64,000 nucleotides of DNA from the NCBI RefSeq assembly GCF_027587175.1, contig NZ_JAPCID010000032.1, forward strand, positions 21,842 through 85,841, in the 5' to 3' direction. A program made the translations under genes and the position numbers. This document shows, piece after piece, positions 49,850 to 58,145 of this stretch. Source of the stretch: Solirubrobacter deserti. GTDB taxonomy: Bacteria; Actinomycetota; Thermoleophilia; Solirubrobacterales; Solirubrobacteraceae. How positions within the stretch are numbered: position 1 is the stretch's first letter; every line of letters begins with the position of its first letter. The notes under the pieces were generated by a model that was not told the DNA's origin, ran no database searches, and saw only the letters and a list, made by a program, of their open reading frames with translations.

Positions 49850-50700
49850 GTACGCCGCTCAAGCTCGCCGGCTTTGCGGCGGCGCTCGTGCTCGTGTTCG
49901 GCGTGGCCGTCGCCGCGGGCGCCGGCATCGGGCCGGACCGCGAGGGCGCGCGCGCCGAGGCCGAGCGCGAGGACCTGCACGGCGCCGCGCCGGTCGGCGT
50001 ACCCGACGGGGGTATGGCCGAGGGCCACGGCGCCGATGACGCCGAGGCCGGGGGCCACGAGGCCGCCGACCCGATCCGCGGCCTGGCGGTCAGCGAGGGC
50101 GGGCTGTCACTGCGCGTCGAGCAGCAGGCGCCGGAGCTCGTGTTCTCGATCGTCGAGGACGGGCGCCCGGTGCGCGAGTTCGAGATCGAGCACGAGCGCC
50201 GCATGCACCTGATCGTCGTGCGCCGCGACGGCACCGGCTTCCAGCACCTGCATCCCGAGCTGCGTGAGGACGGCGCGTGGCGGACGCCGCTGGAGCTCGA
50301 CGAGCCGGGCGCGTACCGCGTGTTCGCGGACTTCAAGCACGAAGGCAAGGCCTACACGCTCGCATCGGACCTGACCGTCGACGGCGCGGCGAAGTACGCC
50401 CCGTTCCCGGACCCGTCGGCCGCCGATACGGTCGCGGGGTATCGGGTGCAGCTGCGCGCGGACGGCGGCGAGCTCGCCTTCGACATCACGCGCGACGGGC
50501 AGCCGGTACAGACTGAGGAGTACCTGGGCGCCGGCGGGCACCTGGTCGCGCTGCGCGAGGGCGACCTCGCGTTCCTGCACGTGCACCCCGAGGACGACGG
50601 CGTGCGCTTCGAGGCCGATCTGGAGGCGGGCACGCGCTACCGCCTGTACCTCCAGTTCCAGCACGAGGGCCGCGTCCACACGGCGGAGTTCACGCGATGA
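49846..50700 (+). CDS. Membrane-anchored protein with two His-motif domains, copper-operon associated
   Basis: A 284-residue protein. An N-terminal hydrophobic anchor (about 6-25) is followed by an acidic His-rich linker ([18 protein letters not shown]). Then come two related beta-rich units. The first has [21 protein letters not shown] near residue 120; the second has [21 protein letters not shown] near 228. Each ends with a (F/Y)KHEG or QFQHEG segment. The repeated H..(x9-13)..HxHP pattern suggests two metal sites outside the membrane. I do not recognise a named family. Its position between copZ and copA, with 4-base overlaps on both sides, points to copper binding or delivery. Confidence 0.75.
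   Translation: MSTPLKLAGFAAALVLVFGVAVAAGAGIGPDREGARAEAEREDLHGAAPVGVPDGGMAEGHGADDAEAGGHEAADPIRGLAVSEGGLSLRVEQQAPELVFSIVEDGRPVREFEIEHERRMHLIVVRRDGTGFQHLHPELREDGAWRTPLELDEPGAYRVFADFKHEGKAYTLASDLTVDGAAKYAPFPDPSAADTVAGYRVQLRADGGELAFDITRDGQPVQTEEYLGAGGHLVALREGDLAFLHVHPEDDGVRFEADLEAGTRYRLYLQFQHEGRVHTAEFTR
50000..50014. promoter_or_regulatory. Possible third CsoR-like motif inside coding sequence
   Basis: TACCCGACGGGGGTA has the same TACCC/GGGTA arms as the two upstream sites but lies within codons of the His-motif gene. It could be chance, or an internal brake on the operon. Confidence 0.3.
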
Positions 50701-52865
50701 GCCAGATCGAGCTGCCCATCACCGGCATGACGTGCGCGTCGTGCGCGAACCGCATCGAGCGCAAGCTCAACAAGCTCGAGGGCGTCAACGCCTCGGTCAA
50801 CTACGCGACCGAGAAGGCGACCGTGGAGTACGACCCGGCCGCGGTCGCGCCCGACGCGCTGATCGGCGCGGTCGAGGCCGCGGGTTACCACGCGTCGCTG
50901 CCGGCGGACGAGCCGGCGCAGGAGACCACCGACGAGCTCGCGCCGCTGCGCCAGCGGCTGATCCTCAGCGCCGTGCTCTCGCTGCCGGTGCTGCTGGTCT
51001 CCATGATCCCGGCGCTGCAGTTCGACAACTGGCAGTGGCTGGCGCTGACGGCCGCTTCGCCGGTGGTGCTGTGGGGCGCGTGGCCGTTCCACCGCGCGGC
51101 GTGGCTGAACGTGCGCCACGCGACGGCGACGATGGACACGCTGATCAGCGTCGGCACGCTCGCCGCATGGCTGTGGTCGCTGTACGCGCTCGTGTTCGGC
51201 GAGGCCGGCATGGCCGGGATGAAGATGGCGTTCGACCTCGTGCCGCAGCAGGGAGAGGGCGCCGACCACATCTACCTCGAGACCGCCGCGGTGGTGACGA
51301 CGTTCATCCTCGCCGGGCGTTACTTCGAGGCGCGCGCCAAGCGCCGTGCCGGGTCCGCGCTGAAGGCGCTGCTCGAGCTGGGCGCCAAGGAGGTCTCGCT
51401 GGCCGACGGGCGCGTCGTGCCGGTGGAGGCGCTCAAGGTGGGCGACGACTTCCTCGTCCGCCCGGGCGAGAAGATCGCGACGGACGGCGTCGTGGTCGAA
51501 GGGCACTCCGCCGTCGACATGGCGCTGCTCACCGGCGAGTCCGTGCCCGTCGAAATCTCACCTGGTGACGACGTCGTGGGTGCGACCGTCAACGTCGGCG
51601 GCCGGCTGGTCGTGCGCGCTTCCCGCGTGGGGTCTGACACGGCGCTGTCGCAGATCGCGCGGCTGGTGACCGAGGCGCAGACCGGCAAGGCGCCGGTGCA
51701 GCGGCTCGCGGACCGCGTCGCGGGCGTCTTCGTCCCCGTCGTGATCGCGCTGGCGGTCGCGACGCTGGGGTTCTGGATCGGCACGGGCGAGAGCGCGACG
51801 TTCGCGTTCACGGCCGCCGTCGCCGTGCTCATCATCGCCTGCCCGTGCGCGCTCGGACTGGCCACGCCGGTCGCCCTGATGGTCGGGACGGGCCGCGGCG
51901 CGCAGCTCGGCCTGCTGATCAAGGGGCCGGAGGTGCTCGAGTCCACCCGCCGCGTCGACACGATCGTGCTCGACAAGACCGGCACGGTGACCACCGGCCG
52001 GATGACGGTCGTCGACGTGACCGTGGAAGGCATCGAGCGAGAAGAGGCGCTGCGCTTGATCGGTGCGCTCGAGGGCGCCTCCGAGCACCCGGTCGGCCGC
52101 GCGATCGCCGCTGCCGCGAACTCGGACGCGGGCATCGTCGCCTTCGCCAACCGCGAAGGGCTGGGCGTCGAGGGCGTCGTCGAGGGCCGCAAGGTCGCCG
52201 CCGGCCGCCCCGCGATGTTCGACACGCTGCCGCCCGTCCTGACTGAGGCGATCCGTGCCGCCGGGCCCCGCACCGCGGTCGTCGGCGCGATCGACGGCAC
52301 GCCCGTCGCCGTCTTCACCGTCGCGGACACCGTCAAGCCCAGCTCACAGCAGGCGGTCGCGGAGCTGCGCGCGCTCGGGCTGCGGCCGGTCCTGCTGACG
52401 GGCGACAACGAGGCGACCGCGCGCGCCGTGGCCGCCGAGGTCGGGATCGACGAAGTCATCGCCGAGGTCATGCCGGCCGACAAGGCCGACGTGGTCAAGC
52501 GCCTGCAGGCCGAGGGGCGCGTGGTGGCGATGGTCGGCGACGGCGTCAACGACGCGCCCGCGCTGGCTCAGGCCGACCTCGGCCTGGCGATCGGCACGGG
52601 CACGGACGTCGCGATCGAGGCCTCGGACCTGACGCTCGTGAGCGGCGACCTGCGGGCCGCTCCGGACGCGATCCGGCTCTCACGGGCGACGCTGCGCACG
52701 ATCAAGCAGAACCTCGTGTGGGCGTTCGGCTACAACGTCGCCGCGATCCCGCTGGCCGCGGTCGGGCTGCTCAACCCGGTGATCGCGGGCGCCGCGATGG
52801 CGTTCTCGAGCGTGAGCGTCGTCATCAACGCGCTGCGCCTGCGACGCTTCAAGGCGCATGGATGA
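50697..52865 (+). CDS. copA: Copper-exporting P1B-type ATPase
   Basis: A 722-residue CopA. The N-terminal metal domain has MTCASC (C13, C16). Eight membrane helices are expected. LTGES is the actuator motif, C382-P383-C384 the transmembrane Cu(I) site, D426 in DKTGTVT the phosphorylated aspartate, SEHPVG the nucleotide-domain motif, and GDGVND at 614-619 the hinge. It pumps Cu(I) out of the cytoplasm. It starts with a 4-base overlap after the His-motif gene and ends overlapping kptA by 8 bases. Confidence 0.95.
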   Translation: MSQIELPITGMTCASCANRIERKLNKLEGVNASVNYATEKATVEYDPAAVAPDALIGAVEAAGYHASLPADEPAQETTDELAPLRQRLILSAVLSLPVLLVSMIPALQFDNWQWLALTAASPVVLWGAWPFHRAAWLNVRHATATMDTLISVGTLAAWLWSLYALVFGEAGMAGMKMAFDLVPQQGEGADHIYLETAAVVTTFILAGRYFEARAKRRAGSALKALLELGAKEVSLADGRVVPVEALKVGDDFLVRPGEKIATDGVVVEGHSAVDMALLTGESVPVEISPGDDVVGATVNVGGRLVVRASRVGSDTALSQIARLVTEAQTGKAPVQRLADRVAGVFVPVVIALAVATLGFWIGTGESATFAFTAAVAVLIIACPCALGLATPVALMVGTGRGAQLGLLIKGPEVLESTRRVDTIVLDKTGTVTTGRMTVVDVTVEGIEREEALRLIGALEGASEHPVGRAIAAAANSDAGIVAFANREGLGVEGVVEGRKVAAGRPAMFDTLPPVLTEAIRAAGPRTAVVGAIDGTPVAVFTVADTVKPSSQQAVAELRALGLRPVLLTGDNEATARAVAAEVGIDEVIAEVMPADKADVVKRLQAEGRVVAMVGDGVNDAPALAQADLGLAIGTGTDVAIEASDLTLVSGDLRAAPDAIRLSRATLRTIKQNLVWAFGYNVAAIPLAAVGLLNPVIAGAAMAFSSVSVVINALRLRRFKAHG

Positions 52866-53400
52866 CAAGCGCCGCACCAAAGTCTCGAAGTACCTGTCCA
52901 AGCACCTTCGGCACGACCCGGCCGGCCTGGGCCTGACGCTCGGCCCGGGCGGCTGGGTCGCCGTCGACGACCTCCTGCAGGCCTGCGCGAAGCGCAACTT
53001 CGCGCTCACCGCCGAGGAGCTGCGCGAGGTCGTCGGGCGCAGCGACAAGCAGCGCTTCGCGTTCGACGAGAGCGGCGCGATGATCCGCGCCAACCAGGGC
53101 CACAGCGTCGAGGTCGACCTGCAGCTGACGCCGACCGCTCCGCCCGAGGAGCTCTTCCACGGCACCGGCGCGGGCTCCGTGGACTCGATACTGGCCACCG
53201 GGCTGGAACGCCGGTCACGCCACCACGTGCACCTCTCCCCCGACGAGGAGACCGCCCGCCGCGTCGGTATGCGTCACGGCCAGCCCGTCGTGCTGACGGT
53301 CGCGGCAGGCGCGATGGCGCGCGCCGGCCACGAGTTCTTCGTCAGCGCCAACGGCGTCTGGCTGGTGGACTCGGTCCCGCCCGAGTACGTGCAGCGATGA
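52858..53400 (+). CDS. kptA: RNA 2'-phosphotransferase KptA/Tpt1
   Basis: A 180-residue protein with the full KptA pattern: [14 protein letters not shown] near the N-terminus, a winged domain with GWVAVDDLL and [32 protein letters not shown] and [12 protein letters not shown]. The conserved R-H-R-R residues of the NAD-binding site are in place. It moves a 2'-phosphate from RNA to NAD; in yeast this finishes tRNA splicing. Its role in bacteria is not established. The start overlaps the copA stop by 8 bases, which may simply reflect position. See the permuted tRNA at 58244. Confidence 0.92.
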   Translation: MDDKRRTKVSKYLSKHLRHDPAGLGLTLGPGGWVAVDDLLQACAKRNFALTAEELREVVGRSDKQRFAFDESGAMIRANQGHSVEVDLQLTPTAPPEELFHGTGAGSVDSILATGLERRSRHHVHLSPDEETARRVGMRHGQPVVLTVAAGAMARAGHEFFVSANGVWLVDSVPPEYVQR

Positions 53401-53429
53401 ATCGGCCGCGGTCGTGCAGTCTTACGCGC

Positions 53430-53804
53430 ATGACCGACATCACCGGCGTGGATTTCGTCGCCATCCAGACCAAGGACCACGATGCGGCCGTGAAGTTCTA
53501 CGGCGAGACGCTCGGGCTGCCGTTCCTGAAGAGGTGGGGCAATATGCCGGGCACCGAGTTTCAGGCCGGCAACCTCACGCTCGCCGTGATGCAGCCCGAC
53601 GCGTTCGGCTACGAGTGGACGCCGAGCAGCACGATGGTCGCGCTGCAGGTCGATGACGTCGCCGCCACGCGCAAGCGGCTCGAGGAGGCCGGCGTGCAGT
53701 TCCGCGGCGACATCCTCGACTCGGGCGTCTGCCACCAGGCCTTCTTCGCCGATCCGGACGGCAACCCGCTCACGCTCCACCACCGCTACGCGCCTAAGAG
53801 CTGA
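53430..53804 (+). CDS. VOC/glyoxalase-family protein
   Basis: A 124-residue protein with two paired beta-alpha-beta-beta-beta units: VDFVAIQTKDHDAAVKFYGETLGLP and VALQVDDVAATRKRLEEAGV, ending FFADPDGNPLTLHHRY. The metal ligands expected for an enzyme are only partly present (D at the first strand, E/H in the last). It may be a dioxygenase-like, isomerase-like or binding protein; the substrate is unknown. The start ATG 53430 was chosen by alignment of the first strand. Its end overlaps fdhD by 11 bases. Confidence 0.8.
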   Translation: MTDITGVDFVAIQTKDHDAAVKFYGETLGLPFLKRWGNMPGTEFQAGNLTLAVMQPDAFGYEWTPSSTMVALQVDDVAATRKRLEEAGVQFRGDILDSGVCHQAFFADPDGNPLTLHHRYAPKS

Positions 53805-54540
53805 CGCGCTCCTCGCCCGTGTAGACGTTCACGCCGCCGCGACGCGCGAAGCCCGCGAGCGTGAGCCCGCGATCGGCCGCGAGCGCGATCGCGAGCGAGG
53901 TGGGGGCGCCGACGCCGACCAGGATCGGCGCCCCGGCCACGGCCGCCTTCTGCACCAGCTCGAACGACAGCCGCCCGCTCACGCACAGCACGCGTCCGTG
54001 CAGCGGAAGGCCGCCGTCCAGCAGCGTGCGGCCGATCACCTTGTCCATCGCGTTGTGGCGCCCGACGTCCTCGCGCACGGCCAGCAGCTCGCCCGCGGGT
54101 GAGAACAGGCCCGTCGCGTGGAGCCCGCCCGTGCGCTCGAACCCCGGCTGGCGCAGCCGCTCCGGGAGGTCGGCGAGCAGCGGGCGGGCGATCACCGGAC
54201 CGGCCGGCAGCGGCGCCGCGTGCACGGCGACCTCCTCCAGCGCGCCCTTCCCGCACACGCCGCACGAGGACGTCGTGTAGAACGAGCGCGCCGCGGGGTC
54301 GCGCGTCAGCGGCCCGGCCACCTCGACGATGTTTCCGGCGAAGTCCGCCGTCGGCCCGGCTTCCCGCGGCCCGTCGATCAGGCCCTCGCCGTACAGGAAG
54401 CCGAGCGCCAGCTCCTCGTCGTGGCCGGGGGTGCGCATCGTCACGGCCAGCGGCGCGCCGTCGACGCGGATCTCGAGCGGCTCCTCGATCGCGACCTCGT
54501 CGGAGATCCCGTCGTGCTCGACGGGGCGGGTCAGGCTCAT
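53794..54540 (-). CDS. fdhD: Formate dehydrogenase accessory sulfurtransferase FdhD
   Basis: A 248-residue FdhD. The catalytic loop is SSCGVCGKGALEEV with C93 and C96. The nucleotide-contacting segments LFSPAGELLAVREDVGRHNAMDKVIG and LCVSGRLSFELVQKA are intact. It transfers sulfur from a cysteine desulfurase to the molybdenum cofactor of formate dehydrogenase. No formate dehydrogenase gene is in the window. A TAGACC box, whose TAG is also the stop of the gene upstream, ends 7 bases before the ATG. Confidence 0.93.
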   Translation of the reverse strand: MSLTRPVEHDGISDEVAIEEPLEIRVDGAPLAVTMRTPGHDEELALGFLYGEGLIDGPREAGPTADFAGNIVEVAGPLTRDPAARSFYTTSSCGVCGKGALEEVAVHAAPLPAGPVIARPLLADLPERLRQPGFERTGGLHATGLFSPAGELLAVREDVGRHNAMDKVIGRTLLDGGLPLHGRVLCVSGRLSFELVQKAAVAGAPILVGVGAPTSLAIALAADRGLTLAGFARRGGVNVYTGEERVSS

Positions 54541-54550
54541 CGCACCTGGT

Positions 54551-55498
54551 CTACCACGTGCCGTCGGTCACCTTGCCCGCGTCGAGCTCGCCGACGCTCT
54601 TGACGGCCCCGAGCGTGTCGGACGCGGGGATGTCGGTGAGATGCTCGTCGTAGAGCCCGAACCAGGGGTGGCCGTGGGCCTTGTACGCGTCCGCCGTGAC
54701 CGGCGTGGGCGGCACGGGCTCGCCGGTGATCTCGCGCCAGGTCTCGCTGTTGACGATGTGGATGAAGCAGCGGCCGAACGTGTCCGCGTCCCAGGCGTCG
54801 ACGCCGAACGGGTCCTCGTAGAGCTTCTGCTGCATGCGTCCGCCGGCGCCCAGGCCCATCTCCGTGCCCCGGCGAACGCCGCCGGCCCGCTGGCGCACGT
54901 CGGCCGCCGGCGCCGCGGCGGGCGCGCCCGCCATCTCGGCGGCGGCCGCGTAGGTCACCGGCGGCGGCTCCGGGAACCGGCCCGGCTTGGGCTCGAAGCA
55001 GACGAGCTGGATGCCGCCGAAGCGCTCCTCGCCCGTGACCTGGCCCTCGACGGTGTAGCCGCTGCCCAGCGGCATGGCGACGAACTGGCGGATCATGCCG
55101 TCGCCGGCGTTGATGCCGTCCAGCCACGGCTGCTGCGGCGCCACCAGGTAGTTCTGGCGCGCGCCGTCGAGCGCCATCGTGAACGGTGCGCCGGTGAGGG
55201 CGTCGACCTTGCCCACGCCGACCTTCACCGCGTTCGGCTTGTGGTGCGCGCCGCCGAAGTTCAGCCACAGCGCCTCGCGCTGGTACATCGGGATCATCAC
55301 GCCGCCGTGCTCGCGCCACTCGGCGGGCACGCGGTCGCGGTGATCCTGGATGCGCGCGACGGGGAACCGGCCGAGCCCGGCCGGCAGCGGGTAGGTCCGC
55401 CCGTCGTCGGGGATGCGCAGCGTCCGGATGAAGGACACCGAGAAGCGCTCGCCGATGTGCAGCGAGTCGTTGCGGACTTCGACGTCGAGGCGAGCCAT
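54551..55498 (-). CDS. Conserved protein of unknown function
   Basis: A 315-residue soluble protein without signal peptide. Distinctive segments: GLGRFPVARIQDHRDRVPAEW, GGVMIPMYQREALWLNF, PNAVKVGVGKVDALTG, QNYLVAPQQPWLDGI, and GYTVEGQVTGEERFGGIQL. I recall near-identical motifs in actinobacterial proteins of unknown role. There are no metal-binding or catalytic signatures that I can assign. The ATG lies 7 bases after a TATAGT box embedded in a 12-base inverted repeat shared with the divergent regulator gene, so this gene is probably the regulator's main target. Confidence 0.8.
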   Translation of the reverse strand: MARLDVEVRNDSLHIGERFSVSFIRTLRIPDDGRTYPLPAGLGRFPVARIQDHRDRVPAEWREHGGVMIPMYQREALWLNFGGAHHKPNAVKVGVGKVDALTGAPFTMALDGARQNYLVAPQQPWLDGINAGDGMIRQFVAMPLGSGYTVEGQVTGEERFGGIQLVCFEPKPGRFPEPPPVTYAAAAEMAGAPAAAPAADVRQRAGGVRRGTEMGLGAGGRMQQKLYEDPFGVDAWDADTFGRCFIHIVNSETWREITGEPVPPTPVTADAYKAHGHPWFGLYDEHLTDIPASDTLGAVKSVGELDAGKVTDGTW

Positions 55499-55503
55499 GT
55501 CGG

Positions 55504-55537
55504 CGACTATAGCATCAATCTAGTAATGCTATAGTCG
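55504..55537. promoter_or_regulatory. Operator: perfect 12-base inverted repeat with both -10 boxes inside the arms
   Basis: CGACTATAGCAT (55504-55515) and ATGCTATAGTCG (55526-55537) are separated by CAATCTAGTA. Each arm contains TATAGT reading outward: the minus copy ends 7 bases before ATG 55498, the plus copy 10 bases before TTG 55546. A dimeric repressor bound here would block both promoters at once. The XRE protein encoded next to it is the likely ligand. Confidence 0.8.
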
Positions 55538-55545
55538 TTGAGGCG

Positions 55546-55929
55546 TTGGCCCGCTATCCGATCGACCGCTACGAGCACCCGGGGCTCCCGGCAGCACTGC
55601 GTCAGCTGCGCACACGCGCGGGCCTGTCGCGAGCGCAGGTCGCGGCGCGCGCGCAGGGACAGGTCTCGGCCGTCTACCTCGCGCAGTGCGAGTCGGCGAC
55701 CCGCACGCCCTCCAAGGCCAAGCTCGACGTGATGCTGCAGGCCCTGGGTTCGAACCGGGCCGAATTCGAAGCGCTGCTCGCCGCGCGGGTCGACGAGGGC
55801 GCGGAGTGGGACGCGGTGCCCGCTGCGCTGTGGGATCGCGGTCGCGACGAGCTGCTCGCGCTCTACGACGCGGCGTCTGGCGCGCAGCGGGCGGAGTTGC
55901 TGGCGTTCGCTCGCCGGCTCGCACCGTGA
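55546..55929 (+). CDS. XRE-family helix-turn-helix regulator
   Basis: A 127-residue protein with TTG start. The HTH spans about residues 15-70: LRQLRTRAGLSRAQVAARAQ, then VYLAQCESATRTPSKAKLDVMLQAL. The rest is a helical C-terminal extension that may dimerise. It is divergent from the 315-residue conserved gene across a symmetric operator, so autoregulation and control of the neighbour are likely. No ATG or GTG gives a better start in this frame. Confidence 0.83.
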   Translation: MARYPIDRYEHPGLPAALRQLRTRAGLSRAQVAARAQGQVSAVYLAQCESATRTPSKAKLDVMLQALGSNRAEFEALLAARVDEGAEWDAVPAALWDRGRDELLALYDAASGAQRAELLAFARRLAP

Positions 55930-55951
55930 GGATCGGTTCATGTTCGCCTCA

Positions 55952-55957
55952 TACGGT
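55952..55957 (+). promoter_or_regulatory. TACGGT -10 box, 7 bases before GTG start of lipoprotein gene
   Basis: TACGGT fits TANNNT and ends exactly 7 bases before GTG 55965. It helps choose that codon over GTG 55956 and 55959. Confidence 0.45.
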
Positions 55958-55964
55958 GGTGACC

Positions 55965-56333
55965 GTGAAGCTCATCGCCCTGCCCGTCATCGCCCTCTGC
56001 GCCGTCGCCCTCGTCGGGTGCGGCGAGGACGCGGCCGAAATCCGCGACAACGTCGACCAGGCCCGAGAAGGCGCACGCGACGCCGAGCGGCTGCGGGACG
56101 CCGTCCGCGACTTCGACGTCGCCGGCGCCGAGCAGCGCGTGCGCGAGGCGATCGGCGACGGCCAGCCCGTGCGGGACGTGTCCTGCCCGGTCCGGCCGCG
56201 CATCAACTGGGACCTCGCGGCGGTCGAGATCAACTGCATCGCCGATCTCGACTCCGGCGAGCAGCTCTCGGTGCCGGTCCGCTACGTGCCCGGCGAAGGC
56301 TTCTCCACCGGGCGCGTGCAGCCGACCAACTAG
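55965..56333 (+). CDS. Small secreted lipoprotein
   Basis: A 122-residue protein from GTG 55965. The signal peptide MKLIALPVIALCAVALVGC ends in a lipobox (ALVGC), so it should be lipid-anchored outside. A helical charged region (DAAEIRDNVDQAREGARDAE) follows, then a small beta domain with two cysteines (DVSCPVRPRINW, EINCIADLD). The latter resembles a compact secreted domain, possibly DUF4333-like. Its stop is interlocked with the convergent gene in a shared CTAG. Confidence 0.75.
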   Translation: MKLIALPVIALCAVALVGCGEDAAEIRDNVDQAREGARDAERLRDAVRDFDVAGAEQRVREAIGDGQPVRDVSCPVRPRINWDLAAVEINCIADLDSGEQLSVPVRYVPGEGFSTGRVQPTN

Positions 56334-58015
56334 CAGGCGACGGGCTTCGCGGCGCCCGGCGGCAGGCAGCGCGTCGCGATCTGCGGCTTCTTGGCCGCGC
56401 GCACGGTGAGCACCTTGACCGCGTTGATCGCGCCCGGCTTGGAGACCGTGACGGTGATCGCGTCGCCGACCCGGAACGGCTTGGCGATGAACGGCTTCAG
56501 CGACACCGTGCCGAACGCGTTCTTCTTCGTGAAGCCCTTGCCCTTGAGGCCCTTCGGGCACGCCTTGCCCGCGCACGTCACCGTGACCGTGGCGCCGAGC
56601 GGCACGTTCTTGACCTGCAGCGTCGAGAGCTTGGTCGTCTTCTTGGTCGCGTGGGCGAAGAACGCCAGCGTCACGACGACCTGCTCCGTATCGGCGCTCT
56701 GCAGGACGGGCGGCGCGGGTGTCGGCGCGGGCGGCGGCGTGGCCCCGACGATGCCGTCGCAGTTCTCGTCGACGGCGTTGTCGGGCGCCTCGATCGCGCC
56801 GGGCCGGATCGCCGGGTCGCCGTCGTTGCAGTCGATCAGCGCGTTGAAGCCGTCGCTGTCGCTGTCGGAGGCCGCGACGGACCAGGTGCGGGCGGCGGCG
56901 GCGCCGACGTTGCCGGCGCGGTCGGTCGCGCGCACCTCGAACCGGTGCGGGCCCGCGGCCAGGCGCTCGGCCACGAAGCCGGTCGCGCACGGCGCGAAGG
57001 GCGCCGCGTCGAGGCGGCACTCGAGCGTGGCGTCCTCGTTGGCCGCGAAGGTGAACGTCTCGCGGTTGACCGCCTGCAGCGCGCCCTCACCCGGGCCGGA
57101 GGTCGGGTACAGCGCCACGGTCGGCGCGACCGTGTCGACCGTCCACGAGTAGGTGGCCGGCACGCGATCGAACTCGCCGCTGTCGCGCGCCCGCACGCGG
57201 AGCGTGTGCTTGCCGTCCGCCAGCGGCTGCGCGAGCGTGAGCTTCACTCGGCCGTCCGGGCCCTTCTTGCCGCAGGCGGTGAACGGCTGGGCGTCGAGCG
57301 AGCAGTCGAAGTCCACACCGGTGAGCGAGCTGAAGGTGAACGACGGCTGCTTGACGCTCGAGAACGCGGCCGGCTGCTCGAGCAGCGCGGTGTCGATGAT
57401 GCGGAACGTCCGCTCGGCGCTGATGTCCCCTTCGTTGCCGGAGAGGTCGGTGCCGCGCACGCGGAACGTGTGGTTGCCCTCCCCCACCGTCACCGTCTGC
57501 GTGCCGTTCCCGCAGGCGCTGAACGGCGCCTGGTCGACCGAGCAGGTGAACCCCGCGGCGGGCTCATCCGCCGTCCACGTCATCGTCACGGTGCGGTCGT
57601 CGGTCGTCGAGTACGTCGCCGCGGGCTGGCTGAGCAGCGGCCCGCCCATGTCGCGGAACACGGCGGTGATGGCGTAGTTGACCGTGCCCTGGTGCACGAT
57701 GCTGATCTGGCAGACCTCGCCGACCGGGTTCGGGCAGCCCTCCCAGTGGTCGAAGACCCACCGTCCGGCGCTCTGCGGGACCGCGCGCATCTGCCTGAGC
57801 GCCGGAATCTGCGGCGGGGTGGACAGCGCCGCGGTCCCACACGCGGTCAACGCGCCGTTCGGCCGGTGCGCGGGCGCCGCGCACGGCGCGAAGTCGGTGA
57901 TCGAACCCGAGCCGGAGACGCTCGACGACACGCGCAGCTCGACGGCCGAGGCCGGAGCGGCCGCGCAGACGGCGAGCGCGACGCCCGCGAGGATGGTGAG
58001 GAGAACTCGGCGCAC
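56330..58015 (-). CDS. Secreted Ig-like repeat protein with MopE-type metal-binding motif
   Basis: A 561-residue protein from GTG 58015, giving a clean signal peptide (MRRVLLTILAGVALAV ... PASA). A TACGTT box lies 6 bases upstream. At least three Ig-like repeats each contain a C-S-(V/L)-D-x-x-P-F-x-x-C element and a H-x-(F/L)-x-V-R-x-x-D turn. Near residue 395 comes DSDSDGFNALIDCNDGDPAIRPGA followed by DNAVDENCDGI, the MopE-like motif known from a copper-binding protein of methanotrophs but also seen in calcium-type repeats. A C-terminal domain of about 130 residues has paired cysteines. Probably a surface or matrix protein. Confidence 0.82.
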   Translation of the reverse strand: MRRVLLTILAGVALAVCAAAPASAVELRVSSSVSGSGSITDFAPCAAPAHRPNGALTACGTAALSTPPQIPALRQMRAVPQSAGRWVFDHWEGCPNPVGEVCQISIVHQGTVNYAITAVFRDMGGPLLSQPAATYSTTDDRTVTMTWTADEPAAGFTCSVDQAPFSACGNGTQTVTVGEGNHTFRVRGTDLSGNEGDISAERTFRIIDTALLEQPAAFSSVKQPSFTFSSLTGVDFDCSLDAQPFTACGKKGPDGRVKLTLAQPLADGKHTLRVRARDSGEFDRVPATYSWTVDTVAPTVALYPTSGPGEGALQAVNRETFTFAANEDATLECRLDAAPFAPCATGFVAERLAAGPHRFEVRATDRAGNVGAAAARTWSVAASDSDSDGFNALIDCNDGDPAIRPGAIEAPDNAVDENCDGIVGATPPPAPTPAPPVLQSADTEQVVVTLAFFAHATKKTTKLSTLQVKNVPLGATVTVTCAGKACPKGLKGKGFTKKNAFGTVSLKPFIAKPFRVGDAITVTVSKPGAINAVKVLTVRAAKKPQIATRCLPPGAAKPVAC

Positions 58016-58021
58016 CGCGCC

Positions 58022-58027
58022 AACGTA
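58022..58027 (-). promoter_or_regulatory. TACGTT box 6 bases before GTG 58015
   Basis: On the minus strand TACGTT ends 6 bases before the GTG start that gives the best signal peptide, matching the leaderless arrangement. Confidence 0.4.
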
Positions 58028-58145
58028 CGGACCGAATCGTCCGGCCAACTCCCTCGAACGGTGCTGCTTGGTCCGACGTTGGATGTACGTCCGCGACGGG
58101 CGGTTCGCCGGCCTCGAGGTCCGGGCGGTACGCCTTCCTTGAGGA

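Noticed and set aside
55507..55941. Minus-strand frame opposite the XRE regulator
   Set aside because: It is antisense to a recognisable helix-turn-helix gene and has no motif of its own.
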